Below, one piece after another: positions 32,455 through 41,741 of a stretch of DNA of 64,000 nucleotides. The DNA is from an uncultured Synergistales bacterium. Lineage in GTDB: Bacteria > Synergistota > Synergistia > Synergistales > Aminobacteriaceae. The stretch spans positions 23,578 to 87,577 of the forward strand of contig CAJOEM010000006.1 of assembly GCA_905233725.1 (NCBI GenBank), in the 5' to 3' direction. Below the pieces are notes generated by a model that ran no database searches, was not told the DNA's origin, and saw only the letters and a program-made list of their open reading frames with translations. The first letter of the stretch is position 1, and every line of letters begins with the position of its first letter. The position numbers were made by a program, and so were the translations under genes.

Positions 32455-34650
32455 ATGTCTGAAAAACTCGTTGTGAAATTTTCCGAAACGCTGGACGGAT
32501 TGGAAAGTGAAGACAAATTCTCGTCTCTGGTCAAATTGGGAAGAGATGCGCTTGAATGTCTCGATGCTGATAATAACTCGTGCATGATATATCTCGAACG
32601 AATGGCGCGCGTCATGGTGAGATTGATATACAGGCGCTATAACTTGTTCGTGGATTCTGCAAATATCACGCCCGAAAATCTGCAGAACCTGAATGACCTC
32701 GGGATTATAAACCAGAAAGCCCTCACGAGATTCAAAACGCTGCTTGTCAGCCATGACGATGATAACGCAAAAAGAGCGATTCAAATCATGACCCCGCTGT
32801 GTAATCAGTTGCGCAAGATATATAACAGCGATTTTGAATTCGTTGGCGAGAAATTTCCGCCTGAGATCGTCGCATATTTAAAAGAAGCCGAGAGCAGAAT
32901 GTATTCTGACAGCGTTTCGTTTTTTATAAATCTTGAGAATGCGTGCGAGGCCGCTGTGAGTTTCATCGTCGCACACAAGAAAATCAGACTTCCAGCTTCG
33001 AATGATATTCGCGAAAAATACGTGAATAGCTTGAAAGCACTGTTACGAGAGAAAGTCATACGTGAACAGGGTTATTCGGTTTTGTGCGATGTCAAAGAGG
33101 CGAGAAATAATTTTGCACATATAGGAACAGGTGATTTTATGCTCGAAGACAAGGGAAAGGCAAATCTGCTGCAACGTGTTAAATCTTTATTCAAGTTTTT
33201 CAGCGGATTATTGACGGTCAGCTCTGAGAAAAAGAATCAGGATAAGGGCGCTCATGTCAGCAGTCAGATTCATGTTCATGATTCGAAAACGAAAATTTTG
33301 CAATTAAAAACTTCCGGGATTTTGGAAGGCGACAAGATAGAATCAGGTTCAGGTCCTGAAATTGAAGATTCACTCAAGATTTACGAGACCGCAGATTTGC
33401 AGGAAGTTCAGGAGAAAATTAAATCCGGCGCAGATGTAAACGAACGCAGCTCACTAGGCAACACGCCACTGATGCACGCAGCGAAATGCAATGCCCCGTA
33501 CGTCGTGAAATTTTTGCTCGAATCCGGCGCTGATGTAAATGCTAAGAACAAGAAAGCTTGGACGGCGTTGTTATTTGCGGCAGCGTATAATACCGGCGAT
33601 GTTGTGGAATTGTTGCTCGAATCCGGCGCTGATGTGAACGCGAAGAATAAAAAAGACAAAACGGCGATAATTTGCGCGCTTGAGTCTTCATCGACAGAAA
33701 ATATTCATGATGTCGTGAGAATCTTGGTCGAACACGGTGCAGATGAACACGCGGTTGCCAGTAATGGCAGGATGGCAGCGGATTTTCTCGGGAAGGTTCG
33801 TGATTTGAAATTCGAGGCTATAAGTGATGAAGATTTCGTCGAGTTATGCAAGTCCGCAAGCATGAGGCAAATTTACGACGCTATCAGACACGGCGCGAAT
33901 ATCAACGCTAGAACAAAAGATAATTCCAGCGCATTAATGTTCGCCGCGAGATTTAATCGTCCGGTAATTGTTGAGTACTTGATTGCCAACGGAGCTGACG
34001 TGAATCTCGAAAATGATAGGGGAAACGTTGCTCTGGATTTTGCGAGGACGAATGAGAATATGCAGGATTCTATCGCGTTGAAAAATCTTGCGTACAAAAC
34101 TGAGCGGGAATTTCTGAAGATTTGCAAATCCGGAACTCTTGAACAAATTCAGGATTTTGTCGAAAGTGGCGCGAACGTGAATGCTCGTGCGAAAGACAAG
34201 TCCAGTGCATTGATGTTTGCAGCGAGATTTAGCAGCCCCGACGTTATAGATTTTTTGCTCTCGATCGGTGCGGACGCTAATCTGGAGAATGCGAAGGGAA
34301 ATATTGCTCTGGATTTTGCGCGCGTGAACAAGAATTTGCAGGATTCGCCGGCGTTAAAAAATCTTGCGTATAAAACCGAACGGGAATTTCTCAAGATTTG
34401 CAAGTCCGGGAATATTAAACAGATTCAGGAATTTGTCGAAAGTGGCGCGAATGTGAATGCTCGTGCGAAAGACAAATCCAGTGCGCTAATGTTCGCTGCG
34501 AGATTTAACAGTCCGGATGTGATAAAATACCTGCTCTCGAACGGTGCCGACGTAAATCTCAAGAACACAAAGGGAAATGTTGCGCTTGATTTTGCGAAAG
34601 TGAATCCGAAAATTAATGCGTTAGATTTGCAGATTTTGTTCAAGAATTGA
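32455..34650 (+). CDS. HEPN-like domain protein with ankyrin repeats
   Basis: 731 residues, cytoplasmic. About 1-230 are all-helical and end with EARNNFAHIG. Arg217-Asn218-x3-His222 fits the R-x4-H signature of HEPN ribonuclease-type domains, preceded by typical helices (FFINLENACEAAVSFIVAHK). An earlier helical block (about 20-125) resembles a second HEPN-like unit without the signature. A linker (230-305) leads to ankyrin repeats to the end. The last 270 residues contain three very similar units of about 95 residues (CKSGxxxQIxxxVESGANVN, SALMFAARF, NxKGNxALDFA). RNase activity is an inference. Followed at 34683 by a GGDEF gene. Confidence 0.72.
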   Translation: MSEKLVVKFSETLDGLESEDKFSSLVKLGRDALECLDADNNSCMIYLERMARVMVRLIYRRYNLFVDSANITPENLQNLNDLGIINQKALTRFKTLLVSHDDDNAKRAIQIMTPLCNQLRKIYNSDFEFVGEKFPPEIVAYLKEAESRMYSDSVSFFINLENACEAAVSFIVAHKKIRLPASNDIREKYVNSLKALLREKVIREQGYSVLCDVKEARNNFAHIGTGDFMLEDKGKANLLQRVKSLFKFFSGLLTVSSEKKNQDKGAHVSSQIHVHDSKTKILQLKTSGILEGDKIESGSGPEIEDSLKIYETADLQEVQEKIKSGADVNERSSLGNTPLMHAAKCNAPYVVKFLLESGADVNAKNKKAWTALLFAAAYNTGDVVELLLESGADVNAKNKKDKTAIICALESSSTENIHDVVRILVEHGADEHAVASNGRMAADFLGKVRDLKFEAISDEDFVELCKSASMRQIYDAIRHGANINARTKDNSSALMFAARFNRPVIVEYLIANGADVNLENDRGNVALDFARTNENMQDSIALKNLAYKTEREFLKICKSGTLEQIQDFVESGANVNARAKDKSSALMFAARFSSPDVIDFLLSIGADANLENAKGNIALDFARVNKNLQDSPALKNLAYKTEREFLKICKSGNIKQIQEFVESGANVNARAKDKSSALMFAARFNSPDVIKYLLSNGADVNLKNTKGNVALDFAKVNPKINALDLQILFKN

Positions 34651-34682
34651 TTACAGAATTAATTAACGGGGGAAAGAGACGC

Positions 34683-36266
34683 ATGTTCAAGGCGATGTTT
34701 AGGTTCCAGCGGCGAAGGAGCAGCATATTATTCAAATTCGGAATGTTATTTTGCGTGTTTATTCTCGTGAATCTGTTGGTGTGCGGAGTTTTCACGTATA
34801 TGTTTCAGGACAGAGTTTTTCTGGCTCGACAGGTCAAGCAGCTGCGTTACATTTCCGAGTATTTGTCGGTGATGATTCACTCGCGCGGAAACGATTTCGC
34901 AATTTACCAGAAATATTTCCTGAAGAATTGCAAGGACATGCAAATCCCCAAAAATTTCACACACGATGACATGCTCAAGAGTCAGGAGGAATACGAAAGG
35001 CTATTCGCAGCGAATCACGCCGGAAAAATTCTCGGGGAAACGATTCAATTCGAAGAGCTAACACCAGAAGTTCAGATGGCTTTTGCGATTGCGCGTCATG
35101 AGTATTACGTTTTAATTTTCGAGGAAGCGTGCAGAATCTTCGACTTGAAATACGTGTATTACATCGTGCCGGATTTTGAGAAGCTCGAAGCGTGTTACAT
35201 GCTCGATGCTGTGCGTGAAGGGCGTTCGGAAGAAGAGCCGGATTTGCTCTTAACGGGTGAAATTGTTGAGCAGGTGATGGAGCGCCACAAATTTCTCTGG
35301 GAAGCCTGGAACACAGGAAAAACTCCGACGAATTACGATGTGTTCAACAACGAATACGGTCACACGTACGCATGGTATTCGCCGCTCTTCATGAACGATG
35401 AGAAATTGGGCTTGATCTGCACCGAAATCGCAGTCTCAAGTTATAATCACGCAATTTTCATGAACACGCTCCAGCAATTAACAATCATAGCAATAATTCT
35501 GACGATCGCAGTTGTTACGCTGTTATACGTGATTAACAGGTTTTATATTAAGCGCATCAAGTTATTATCTCAGGACATTTTCAGGTACAGCTTCAGCAAG
35601 GACGCAAAACTCGCCGGAATAATCGAGAAACGCATGCACGGTCGCGACGAAATTTCTGAACTCGGCAATCAGACAGCTTCGATGATAATGGAACTTGAAA
35701 ATTACATGAAGAGTCTGGTCGAAATAACGAATCAACTTTTGGAGACGAAAGAACAAGTGAACGCAATGTCAGCTCTCGCGAAAAAAGACGCTTTGACAGG
35801 TGTCGGCAATCGCAACGCATACGAACAGGAAATCAAGCGCATAGACTGGCAAATTGCAGATGGGAAAGCTTGTTTCGGGATCGTAATGATCGACCTGAAT
35901 TATCTCAAGCGAATCAATGACACATACGGACACGAACACGGGAATTTCGCTCTGAAAAAATGCTGCAGTCTGATTTGCGAAACTTTTGAGAACTCGCCGG
36001 TATTCAGAATCGGTGGTGATGAGTTCGTCGTTCTGCTCGAGAATGATTCGTGCGATAACGTACAGAATTGCATCGATAAATTCAACCGGAATATCGAATC
36101 GCAAACACACGACAAGAAATTACAAGTTTGGGAACGAGTTTCAGCTGCAATCGGCTACGCTAAATTTGACCCCAGACAGGACGAGAGCGTCTACAACGTT
36201 TTCAAGCGCGCCGACAAAGCAATGTACGCACGCAAAGTCGCAATGAAAGCCACGAGAAATTATTAA
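34683..36266 (+). CDS. Membrane-bound diguanylate cyclase (GGDEF)
   Basis: 527 residues from the ATG at 34683, chosen because GGGGGAAAG lies upstream; the frame is open from a TTG at 34647. A membrane helix at about 20-42 and another at about 265-285 (IAIILTIAVVTLLYVI) flank an extracytoplasmic sensor domain. A short coiled region (around 345-370) leads to an intact GGDEF domain (DALTGVGNRNAYEQEI; VMIDLNYLKRINDTYGHEHG; FRIGGDEF). It makes cyclic-di-GMP. The RxxD inhibitory site is not present before GGDEF, so product inhibition may be absent. It probably shares a transcript with the HEPN-ankyrin gene. Confidence 0.88.
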   Translation: MFKAMFRFQRRRSSILFKFGMLFCVFILVNLLVCGVFTYMFQDRVFLARQVKQLRYISEYLSVMIHSRGNDFAIYQKYFLKNCKDMQIPKNFTHDDMLKSQEEYERLFAANHAGKILGETIQFEELTPEVQMAFAIARHEYYVLIFEEACRIFDLKYVYYIVPDFEKLEACYMLDAVREGRSEEEPDLLLTGEIVEQVMERHKFLWEAWNTGKTPTNYDVFNNEYGHTYAWYSPLFMNDEKLGLICTEIAVSSYNHAIFMNTLQQLTIIAIILTIAVVTLLYVINRFYIKRIKLLSQDIFRYSFSKDAKLAGIIEKRMHGRDEISELGNQTASMIMELENYMKSLVEITNQLLETKEQVNAMSALAKKDALTGVGNRNAYEQEIKRIDWQIADGKACFGIVMIDLNYLKRINDTYGHEHGNFALKKCCSLICETFENSPVFRIGGDEFVVLLENDSCDNVQNCIDKFNRNIESQTHDKKLQVWERVSAAIGYAKFDPRQDESVYNVFKRADKAMYARKVAMKATRNY

Positions 36267-36278
36267 TATTCCAGAATC

Positions 36279-36329
36279 AAAAAGCCACCGTAGAATTAAT
36301 ATTATTTCTATTTCTACCGGTGGTTTTTT
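36279..36329. terminator. Bidirectional terminator between GGDEF gene and zapA
   Basis: The arms AAAAAGCCACCG-TAGAA and TTCTA-CCGGTGGTTTTTT pair across 36279-36329, with A and T runs on both sides. It serves the convergent GGDEF gene and the infC-to-zapA operon. Confidence 0.85.
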
Positions 36330-36337
36330 CGTGAAAA

Positions 36338-36574
36338 TTAGCCGTCGAGTTTCGCAATGATATTCTGAATCTTCCCACTCACGGCATCGAGCGAATATGC
36401 AAGTCGCAAACAGGTCAACACCAGCAAATCCTCCTGATCGGCGTTCTTAAATTCCGAACCGCAAGCTTCATCGATTAGAATTTTCATGCGATCTACGTCT
36501 TCTTCTTCGAGTGGAGTCGCAACTCTGTAAGTCTTCTTCCCGATTGTTAAGAATACATCGCGTGAATTTTTCAT
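36338..36574 (-). CDS. zapA: ZapA-like cell division protein
   Basis: 78 residues of the ZapA family: VFLTIGKKTYRVATPLEEEDV, then a helical DRMKILIDEACGSEF and LVLTCLRLAYSLDAVSG. ZapA bundles FtsZ filaments. It is the last gene of the minus-strand operon after pheT and a small coiled-coil gene. The family often sits near pheT in Firmicutes, which supports the call. No strong ribosome binding site precedes it; a small upstream ORF ends 6 bases before the start. Confidence 0.8.
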   Translation of the reverse strand: MKNSRDVFLTIGKKTYRVATPLEEEDVDRMKILIDEACGSEFKNADQEDLLVLTCLRLAYSLDAVSGKIQNIIAKLDG

Positions 36575-36580
36575 GATCAG

Positions 36581-36802
36581 CTATTTTATCACGAGAAAAT
36601 GATTCAGGCGAAAATTCTGCTCCGAACTGGCTTCGAAATTCCGGATATTTTCCCGCGCCGCATTAACGAAATCCCTGTCACGTTCGATATGTGCCTGCGA
36701 AAATCTCTCAAGCTCCGAACGCAGCATATTACGCTCAGAAATCAGATTCTCAGTTTTGCGCTCTAACTCGTCCGTGAAAATCTCAATGTCATTCAGTGTC
36801 AT
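36581..36802 (-). CDS. Small coiled-coil protein between pheT and zapA
   Basis: 73 residues, not recognised as a family. Predicted to be one long helix with heptad pattern (IEIFTDELERKTENLISERN, then RSELERFSQAHIERDRDF). It starts 2 bases after pheT and ends 6 bases before zapA, so it is embedded in the same transcript. By context a role with ZapA in septum assembly is possible, comparable in size and character to ZapB, but no homology is claimed. Confidence 0.65.
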   Translation of the reverse strand: MTLNDIEIFTDELERKTENLISERNMLRSELERFSQAHIERDRDFVNAARENIRNFEASSEQNFRLNHFLVIK

Positions 36803-36804
36803 GA

Positions 36805-39240
36805 TCAGCGAATCACATAGCCTTTTGATTTCAGAATCTCGCGAACTTTCATGTGAATGCTCTCGACGAAATCGTCTTTCAGAGTCATGTCGCGTGACCT
36901 GTAGCTCAGAGTGTAAGCCAGGCTGCGGAATCCTTCAGGAACGCCTTTGCCTTCGTAAATGTCAAATAACCTGAGAGATTCAAGAATATTATTATTCTCA
37001 CTTGCTTCGAGAACTGAGTCACGAATATCGCGCATTACATCGTCCTGTTTGCGATCATGTGAGACAAGCAGCGAAATATCACGGAACGACGCAGGGAATT
37101 GGCTCGCGGGTGTGAAAACGGGTTTCTGAGCCTGCAAAATTTCCGTCAAGTCAAATTCGAAAACGTAAACGCCTGAGACATCGAGTTCCTGTTCAATCAC
37201 GGGCTTTAATCTTGCGGCGAATCCGATCTTTTTGCCATTTACGCGAATCTCAGAACTTTGTCCTGCGTGCGTGAAAGTCTCAGAACCAGGCAGAAATTCC
37301 GGCGCATATCCTCGGGCGATAATCAGCGCTTCAATATCGGATTTCATGTCATAAAAATTCCCATTGCGTTCTCCGAATACTGAGCGTGTGTCTGTCCCGT
37401 TGAATAACAAGCCGGCAACATGATCTGGCTCGACGTGTTCGATCTTTGGGTCTGAATCTTTCAGGAAGATTTTGCCCTGTTCGAAAATTTTCACGGGATC
37501 GCGCCAACCTGACGTAACACTGGTTTTCAATGCCGAAAGCAATCCAGGAATCAGTGTCGTGCGCATCGCCATTTGATCGCGGCTAATCGGGTTCGCAAGC
37601 TTTAACGGATCAGCACGCAAATCGCCGTCATCGAGTCGCAATTTCTCCGGAAAATCCTCGGGCAAAAAGCTATACGTCATGATCTCCGTGTAGCCTCGTG
37701 ACATCAGGAAATTTCTCACAAAGCCTGAGAGCTGCATTTCAGGACCGATTTCTGCGCGTTTGGGCATCTCGCCGGGCAATTTGTTCTCGTACTTGTTGTA
37801 GCCTCTGAAGCGTCCGATTTCTTCGATTAAGTCCTCTTCAATCGTTATATCCGGTCTCCAACTTGGCGGCAAAAACTCACGGTCCGCAAAATTATCGCGA
37901 ATTTGCTTAATGCCGAATCCAGCCAAAATTTTCGCAGCGTAATCAAAATGGAACTTGAAATGTTTCGTTCCCAGATACATGTTGAGCTTCTTGTAAGTCA
38001 GCGTCACGGGCAACGGTTCTTGATAGCTATTCTCAGCCGAAAGCGGGCGATAATTAATCTCAGCACCGCACCAATCGCGCATCAAAGCACACGCAGCAGT
38101 CAAAGCAGTTCTGCTCAAATTCGGGTCAACAGTTCGTGAAAATCTAAACGCTGCCTCGGAATTTATGCCCAATCTTCGCGACGTGTGACCAACTCGAACC
38201 GGTGAAAAACTCGCGCTCTCAATCACGATCGTGTTTGTGTCAGGATTGATTCCAGTTTGTTCACCGCCCATAACGCCTGCCAACGCAATCGCTTCACCGC
38301 CACTTGTGATCAACATGTCTTTATCCGTAAGCAATCGCTCTTTGCCATCGAGTGTGAGCATTTTCTCGCCGTCATTTGCAGCTCTGACAGTAATTTCCCG
38401 CGCGGGCAGCGTGTTCAGGTCGAACGCATGAAGCGGCTGTCCCAGCATTAACATCACGTAATTCGTAACGTCAACGGCATTTGAAATCGGGCGCATTCCC
38501 AGATGAGCAAGATCTATTTTCGCAGTAAGCGGCGAGTCCTGAATTTTCGCGCCGGTCGCAAGCCCAAGTCTGTAGCAATAGCAGCCCTGATCAGGCAACG
38601 AGATTTCGCCGAATTTCTCAGACCAGTCTTGATCCTGTTGTAACGGCCTCAGCCATTCAGGTGTCTTGAAAATCGAATCCGGGTACAGACCTTTGATTTC
38701 ACGTGCCATTCCCAAATGTGAGAGCAAGTCTCCGCGATTTGGCGTGATCGAAACGTCAAAGATAATATCGCCGATGTGATACAGCGACGCAGCATCAGCT
38801 CCAATCTCAGCATCACCAGGTAAAATCAGCAATCCGTCCGGAGAATCTACGTCATGAAGCCCCAATTCCTCAGCCGAAAGCATCATTCCGAAACTCTCAA
38901 CTCCTGAAAAATCACGTTTGCCAAGTTCCAGACCGTTCGGCAAAACCGCGCCTAATCCAGCGTAGAAGACCAGATCGCCTCTTTTCATGTTCGTAGCACT
39001 GGTTACGCAGACGTGTTCGCCAGTTCCGGTGTTCAGGTGAGCGATCGACAAGTGTTCATTCGTTGGGTGTTTTTCAAGAGCGTCGATTCTGGCAACGACG
39101 ACTCCCTGCATTTTCCCGGCAGTGTAATTTATGCTCTCGATCTCAGTTCCCGAGACTGATAATCTTTCGGCTAAATCTTCGGGCGACAAATCCGGCTGAA
39201 TCTCGATAAAGTTCTTTAATAATTCTAAGCTAATATACAT
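36805..39240 (-). CDS. pheT: Phenylalanyl-tRNA synthetase beta chain
   Basis: 811 residues, full length. Domains in order are the tRNA-binding OB fold (VVVARIDALEKHPTNEHLSI), the B1/B5 domains and B3/B4 region (SITPNRGDLLSHLGMAREI; DVTNYVMLMLGQPLHAFD; GVMGGEQTGI), and the C-terminal anticodon-binding FDX-ACB domain (FPASFRDISLLV; LTLKDDFVESIHMKV type end). With PheS it charges tRNA-Phe and edits mischarged tyrosine. It starts 6 bases after pheS. Confidence 0.97.
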   Translation of the reverse strand: MYISLELLKNFIEIQPDLSPEDLAERLSVSGTEIESINYTAGKMQGVVVARIDALEKHPTNEHLSIAHLNTGTGEHVCVTSATNMKRGDLVFYAGLGAVLPNGLELGKRDFSGVESFGMMLSAEELGLHDVDSPDGLLILPGDAEIGADAASLYHIGDIIFDVSITPNRGDLLSHLGMAREIKGLYPDSIFKTPEWLRPLQQDQDWSEKFGEISLPDQGCYCYRLGLATGAKIQDSPLTAKIDLAHLGMRPISNAVDVTNYVMLMLGQPLHAFDLNTLPAREITVRAANDGEKMLTLDGKERLLTDKDMLITSGGEAIALAGVMGGEQTGINPDTNTIVIESASFSPVRVGHTSRRLGINSEAAFRFSRTVDPNLSRTALTAACALMRDWCGAEINYRPLSAENSYQEPLPVTLTYKKLNMYLGTKHFKFHFDYAAKILAGFGIKQIRDNFADREFLPPSWRPDITIEEDLIEEIGRFRGYNKYENKLPGEMPKRAEIGPEMQLSGFVRNFLMSRGYTEIMTYSFLPEDFPEKLRLDDGDLRADPLKLANPISRDQMAMRTTLIPGLLSALKTSVTSGWRDPVKIFEQGKIFLKDSDPKIEHVEPDHVAGLLFNGTDTRSVFGERNGNFYDMKSDIEALIIARGYAPEFLPGSETFTHAGQSSEIRVNGKKIGFAARLKPVIEQELDVSGVYVFEFDLTEILQAQKPVFTPASQFPASFRDISLLVSHDRKQDDVMRDIRDSVLEASENNNILESLRLFDIYEGKGVPEGFRSLAYTLSYRSRDMTLKDDFVESIHMKVREILKSKGYVIR

Positions 39241-39246
39241 GTCAAA

Positions 39247-40287
39247 TCACTTCGCAAATCCTGATAAAAAATACGAGACGTTGCCATCGAATAATAATCT
39301 CAGGTCATTGATCCCGTATTTGAGCATTGCCATTCGATCCAAGCCAATTCCGAACGCGAATCCGTTGTATTTCTCAGGATCGATTCCGCCAGCTTTGATA
39401 ACATTCGGGTGAACCATTCCCATTCCGACGACTTCGAGCCAGCCTGTGCCGTGACAAACTCTGCAATGTTCATCATGTCCGGAGCATTCTACGCATTCGA
39501 TATCAAGTTCCATTGAAGGTTCCGTGAACGGGAAATAACTCGCTCTGAATCTATATTGCAATTCGCGCCCGAAAAACGCGTTGAACATCTCGGACATTGT
39601 GCCTTTCAACTCGCTGAACGAAACGTATTTGTCAATTAGCAAGCCTTCCATCTGGTTGAACATCGGCGAATGTGTCGGGTCATTGTCGCGCCGGTAGACT
39701 TTTCCCGGGCATACGATTCGAAGCGGCGCACCGTATTTCAGCATCGAACGGACTTGTACGGGAGAAGTGTGCGTTCGCAAAAGCGTGCCGTCCGGAAAAT
39801 AAAACGTGTCCTGCATATCGCGAGCCGGGTGCCATGGTGGAATGTTCAGGCATTCGAAATTATAGAAATCCTGCTCTTTCTCAGGTCCCAAAGCAACCGA
39901 ATATCCCAAACCCTGCATGATATTCACGAGTTCGTGCATTGTCTGCATGACCGGGTGAAACGCTCCGATTGAATTTCCCTTCGATGGCAGTGTCACGTCG
40001 ATTTTCTCGTTTAATTCAATCTGTTGATTTTCTAAATCACGAATTTTGCGCCCGGATTTTTCGAGAGCGTGCTCGATTTCGTCACGTAACGCGTTCAATT
40101 CCTGACCGACAGTTTTTCGCTCTTCCGGCGGCAATTTCCCCAGCGAACGCAGCAGCAAAGTCAGATCGCCTTTTTTACCCGTGAATTTCACACGAACAGC
40201 ATCAAGCTCCTGAAGAGTTTTTGCATCTCCAAGAGCTTTCTCGAATGACGATCTTACTTCGCCTATATTCAAGTCTAAATCCGGCAT
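39247..40287 (-). CDS. pheS: Phenylalanyl-tRNA synthetase alpha chain
   Basis: 346 residues. Class II synthetase motifs are present: HPVMQTMHELVNIMQGLGY, RTHTSPVQVRSM, PGKVYRRDNDPTHSPMFNQM, EVVGMGMVHPNVIKAGG and FAFGIGLDRMAMLKYGI. The N-terminal coiled coil (about 1-85) binds tRNA. The start at 40287 is chosen because its ATG overlaps the rplT stop (TAATG) and the longer frame would run through rplT. A conserved set of cysteines (CSGHDEHCRVCHGTGW) within the catalytic domain is the family's zinc-like insert. Confidence 0.97.
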   Translation of the reverse strand: MPDLDLNIGEVRSSFEKALGDAKTLQELDAVRVKFTGKKGDLTLLLRSLGKLPPEERKTVGQELNALRDEIEHALEKSGRKIRDLENQQIELNEKIDVTLPSKGNSIGAFHPVMQTMHELVNIMQGLGYSVALGPEKEQDFYNFECLNIPPWHPARDMQDTFYFPDGTLLRTHTSPVQVRSMLKYGAPLRIVCPGKVYRRDNDPTHSPMFNQMEGLLIDKYVSFSELKGTMSEMFNAFFGRELQYRFRASYFPFTEPSMELDIECVECSGHDEHCRVCHGTGWLEVVGMGMVHPNVIKAGGIDPEKYNGFAFGIGLDRMAMLKYGINDLRLLFDGNVSYFLSGFAK

Positions 40288-40637
40288 TACTTTACGGCCT
40301 TCGCTTTTTCGACGAGTTCTTTGAATGCTGAAATGTCGTGGATTGCGAGTTCCGAAAGCATTTTGCGATTCATATTCACGTCGAGTTTCTTTAACGCGTT
40401 CATGAACACGCTGTAGCTCATGCCCTCGGCTCGGACTGCCGCGCTGATACGAGTGATCCATAAGCGTCTGAAATCACGTTTCTTGCGCTTGCGATCAACG
40501 TATGCTCTCGACAACGCCGCCAAATATGCCTCACGTGCGCGTCTGTAAACGTTCTTGTGCTGACCCCAGTAGCCTTTCGTAATCTTGAATAACTTTGCGC
40601 GTTTCTTGTTACTCACAGAAGCTCCTTTAACTCTCAT
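40287..40637 (-). CDS. rplT: 50S ribosomal protein L20
   Basis: 116 residues. Characteristic L20 segments are KITKGYWGQHKNVYRRAREA, RRLWITRISAAVR and NMNRKMLSELAIHD. Besides its assembly role, L20 represses infC-rpmI-rplT operons in many bacteria. The start has AAAGGAATGA upstream. The stop overlaps pheS (TAATG). Confidence 0.98.
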   Translation of the reverse strand: MRVKGASVSNKKRAKLFKITKGYWGQHKNVYRRAREAYLAALSRAYVDRKRKKRDFRRLWITRISAAVRAEGMSYSVFMNALKKLDVNMNRKMLSELAIHDISAFKELVEKAKAVK

Positions 40638-40678
40638 GATAAATCTTCATTCCTTTCGTTCATGTAATACGTGTAATA

Positions 40679-40882
40679 TTAATCGTAGGGTAAAAGATGA
40701 CGCATTTGTTCCGTAAGAGTGTCCGTTACGTAGCCGGTCTGACGCAATGTGCGCAGTCTCTTGGGTGATTTGTGGACGAGAATGTGCGAACGGCTGCACT
40801 TTCTGTACGCGAATTTACCCGACGCTGTCTTGAAAAAGCGTTTCTTTGCTCCACTGTGTGACTTTAACTTCTGCTTTGCCAT
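40679..40882 (-). CDS. rpmI: 50S ribosomal protein L35
   Basis: 67 residues, Lys/Arg-rich. [19 protein letters not shown] and [20 protein letters not shown] are L35 motifs. The start has AGAAGGAG about 9 bases upstream. It lies between infC (74-base gap) and rplT (41-base gap). Confidence 0.98.
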   Translation of the reverse strand: MAKQKLKSHSGAKKRFFKTASGKFAYRKCSRSHILVHKSPKRLRTLRQTGYVTDTLTEQMRHLLPYD

Positions 40883-40956
40883 GAAATTTTTCTCCTTCTA
40901 GTAATCTAGTAATCTCGAATATATTATTACACTTGCACTTGCAAATTTATGCCTGA

Positions 40957-41484
40957 TTATTTGCCCGACAGGGGTGTCAGCAAGAGGCGCATGTAACGAC
41001 CTTCCATTTGAGGCTTGACCTCGCATTTGCCGACATCTTCACATTCAGCGATAACGCGATTGAGAACCTCCTCGCCCTTGTCAAGAAACGACATCTCACG
41101 CCCACGGAAAAACACGGACACTTTCACCCTGTGACCACTTTCAAGAAATGTGCGAATCGCTTTGGTCTTGAAATCGAAATCGTGCTCATCAATTTTCGGG
41201 CGCATTTTGATTTCTTTCAAAGCCTGGACTTTCTGTTTTTTGCGAGCGTCCTTTTCTTTTTTCTGAAGCTGATACCTGTACTTGCCGTAATCCATGATGC
41301 GACACACGGGCGGTTTTGCCATGGGGGCAACTTCCACAAGATCCAGCGACTGCTCGGCAGCCATACGAATAGCGTCAAGAGTATTTGTAACGCCTACCTT
41401 CATTCCGTTTTCGTCAACCAGCAGCACCTGTGCGGAAGTAATCTCGTTGTTGACACGCGGTGCGTTTTCTTCTTCTCTGGGCAA
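40957..41484 (-). CDS. infC: Translation initiation factor IF-3
   Basis: 175 residues from a TTG start at 41484. The N domain (VNNEITSAQVLLVDENG; CRIMDYGKYRYQLQKKEKDA) and C domain (EIKMRPKIDEHDFDFKTKAI) are clear. IF-3 prevents early joining of ribosomal subunits and monitors start codons. A GTG at 41493 also begins the frame but sits right on the GGGAG sequence; the TTG 8 bases further on has proper spacing. A weak start codon in infC is a known way for IF-3 to regulate itself. A leader with a terminator-like hairpin precedes the gene. Confidence 0.95.
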   Translation of the reverse strand: MPREEENAPRVNNEITSAQVLLVDENGMKVGVTNTLDAIRMAAEQSLDLVEVAPMAKPPVCRIMDYGKYRYQLQKKEKDARKKQKVQALKEIKMRPKIDEHDFDFKTKAIRTFLESGHRVKVSVFFRGREMSFLDKGEEVLNRVIAECEDVGKCEVKPQMEGRYMRLLLTPLSGK

Positions 41485-41532
41485 TAATTCCACTCCCTTC
41501 TAAGATTTGCCCTTACAGATGACACAAGAATC

Positions 41533-41580
41533 AAAAAATCAGAGTTTCCGCAAAAAGCCTCTACCCTGATTCGCATTTCT
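41533..41580 (-). terminator. Possible attenuator in the infC leader
   Basis: On the minus strand ATCAGGG (41580-41574) pairs with CTCTGAT (41544-41538) with one wobble, followed by TTTTTT. The hairpin lies about 50 bases before the infC start and about 155 bases into the predicted leader, the layout of an intrinsic terminator that could stop transcription before infC. Confidence 0.5.
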
Positions 41581-41741
41581 AAAATTATTCTCACGAACGC
41601 AAAAATTCACCACGCGTCACGTTATCTAATCTACAGGTTCAAGGCTTCTTAACAAATTTCTCCAAACTTACAAAATTTCCCCGCCAACAGACCGAACAAA
41701 TTCAACACCAGTTCAGCCGTTGATCAGGAGAGCCACGCGAG

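Noticed and set aside
41008..41487. 159-residue plus-strand frame
   Set aside because: Antisense to infC.
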